Origin: an uncultured Gellertiella sp.
Lineage (GTDB): Bacteria > Pseudomonadota > Alphaproteobacteria > Rhizobiales > Rhizobiaceae
Direction of reading: 5' to 3'
DNA length: 64,000 nt
Assembly: GCF_963457605.1 (NCBI RefSeq)
Contig: NZ_OY735139.1
Location: forward strand, 1,764,501 to 1,828,500
This document shows positions 63,335 to 64,000 of the stretch, piece after piece. The notes under the pieces are model-generated. The model saw nothing but the letters and a program-made list of their open reading frames with translations. It had not been told where the DNA came from and made no database searches. The translations under genes and the position numbers were made by a program. Position 1 is the stretch's first letter; every line of letters starts with the position of its first letter.

Positions 63335-64000
63335 TCAGCCGCGCGGCAGCGCCATCATGGCCCCGGCCATGCGGTCAATGTCGGCATCGGCAATATCGCG
63401 GATGGTGGAGCGGCGCATCGGCTGGTTTTCCGGCGCCTTCATTTCCCGGGCGAGATCCGGGGCGGTGACACCGGCAAAGGCCGGCGGCAGCTGCCGCTCG
63501 ACGCCGCATCTGTCCATCCAGCCGGAGACGAAAGCGGGCAGGTCGGCGGCAGAGGCAAGGCCGCAGGCGCGGGCTGCGCCATGCAGATCCGCGGTATCCG
63601 CTTCGACCAGCCAGGAAAGCGTCTGCTCGAAACCGAGCGCCGTTGCCAGGCCGTGATGGATGGGCCGGAGGCCGGCCAGCGCATGGCTGATGGTGTGGGC
63701 AATGGCCGTGCCACAATTGTCGATGGCGATCCCGGCATAGCAGGAGCCGAGCAGCACCGCGCCCCGCGCCTCGAGATTTTGCGGCTCACGGATGGCGGTC
63801 TCGAGATGGTCGACAAGCAGCGCCATGGCGCGGTGGCCGAACAATTGTCCGCCCGCATGGGCTTTGCGGTTGGTGGAGGCCTCGAAGGCATGCACGAAGG
63901 CATCGAGCCCGCACCAGGCGGTGAGCGAAGGCGGCAGCGACACCGTCAGCGCCGGATCGAGCAGCACCAGATCGGCCTTGGTTTCCGCCCCCCAGACCCA
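63335..64000 (-). CDS. iron-containing alcohol dehydrogenase (N-terminus outside window)
   Basis: Only the C-terminal 221 residues are present and the frame is open at the right edge (WVWGAETKADLVLLDPALTV). The metal-binding helical domain is visible: GLDAFVHAFEASTNRKAHAG with one His ligand, and AIAHTISHALAGLRPIHHGL with two more. The N-terminal Rossmann half and the first Asp ligand lie beyond the window. The family oxidises or reduces alcohols, aldehydes or maleylacetate. It is probably cotranscribed with the aldehyde dehydrogenase and dehydratase genes. Confidence 0.9.
   Translation of the reverse strand, partial: WVWGAETKADLVLLDPALTVSLPPSLTAWCGLDAFVHAFEASTNRKAHAGGQLFGHRAMALLVDHLETAIREPQNLEARGAVLLGSCYAGIAIDNCGTAIAHTISHALAGLRPIHHGLATALGFEQTLSWLVEADTADLHGAARACGLASAADLPAFVSGWMDRCGVERQLPPAFAGVTAPDLAREMKAPENQPMRRSTIRDIADADIDRMAGAMMALPRG

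Overview
The window looks like chromosomal DNA of an alphaproteobacterium of the order Rhizobiales, most likely family Rhizobiaceae. The evidence is a glycerol ABC operon in the order glpD-S-T-P-Q-U-V, a soluble NAD-linked formate dehydrogenase operon fdsGBA-fdhD-fdsD, a C4-pathway 5-aminolevulinate synthase, and the run ubiG / DUF1178 / nitrilase / grxC / comF. GC content is high throughout.

Positions 1-8000 are accessory DNA, the integrase-proximal part of a degraded prophage. A tail tape measure gene runs in from the left edge and ends at a terminator. It is followed by a run of 49 consecutive G. A toxin-antitoxin pair on the minus strand comes next, then a minus-strand cassette of small overlapping early genes. 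One of these is split by an IS630-family element, and its reading frame rejoins exactly when the element is removed. A divergent control region with three related operator-like sequences, an Arc-like regulator and a tyrosine integrase complete the element. It ends at the 3' half of a tRNA gene (7940-7988), read as the attachment junction.

Positions 8000-29900 are mostly housekeeping genes. They include small envelope proteins, an SDR oxidoreductase, dxr, an ArsR/SRPBCC pair, hemA next to a globin-coupled chemoreceptor, a three-subunit molybdenum hydroxylase in the order S-L-M, tamA-tamB, a YHS protein, an Lrp regulator divergent from arginase, and a lone cheW.

Positions 30000-38500 carry the glycerol module on the minus strand: glpR, glpD, two ABC ATPases, two permeases, a small membrane protein and the binding protein. 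Repeated AAACGAAAG boxes precede both glpR and glpD. The two ATPases carry complementary defects that fall into the same composite ATP site. Positions 38700-45800 carry a LysR regulator and the formate dehydrogenase operon on the plus strand.

Positions 45800-64000 hold ubiG, quality-control and repair genes (nitrilase, grxC, comF, mutT), a lone Flp pilin, argJ, a parvulin isomerase, secA, and a polysaccharide flippase followed by a frameshifted BcsL-type acetyltransferase gene. The right end is a sugar-acid or alcohol catabolic cluster: an enolase-superfamily dehydratase, an aldehyde dehydrogenase, and an iron-type alcohol dehydrogenase that runs off the edge.

No CRISPR array, rRNA gene or complete tRNA gene was seen.
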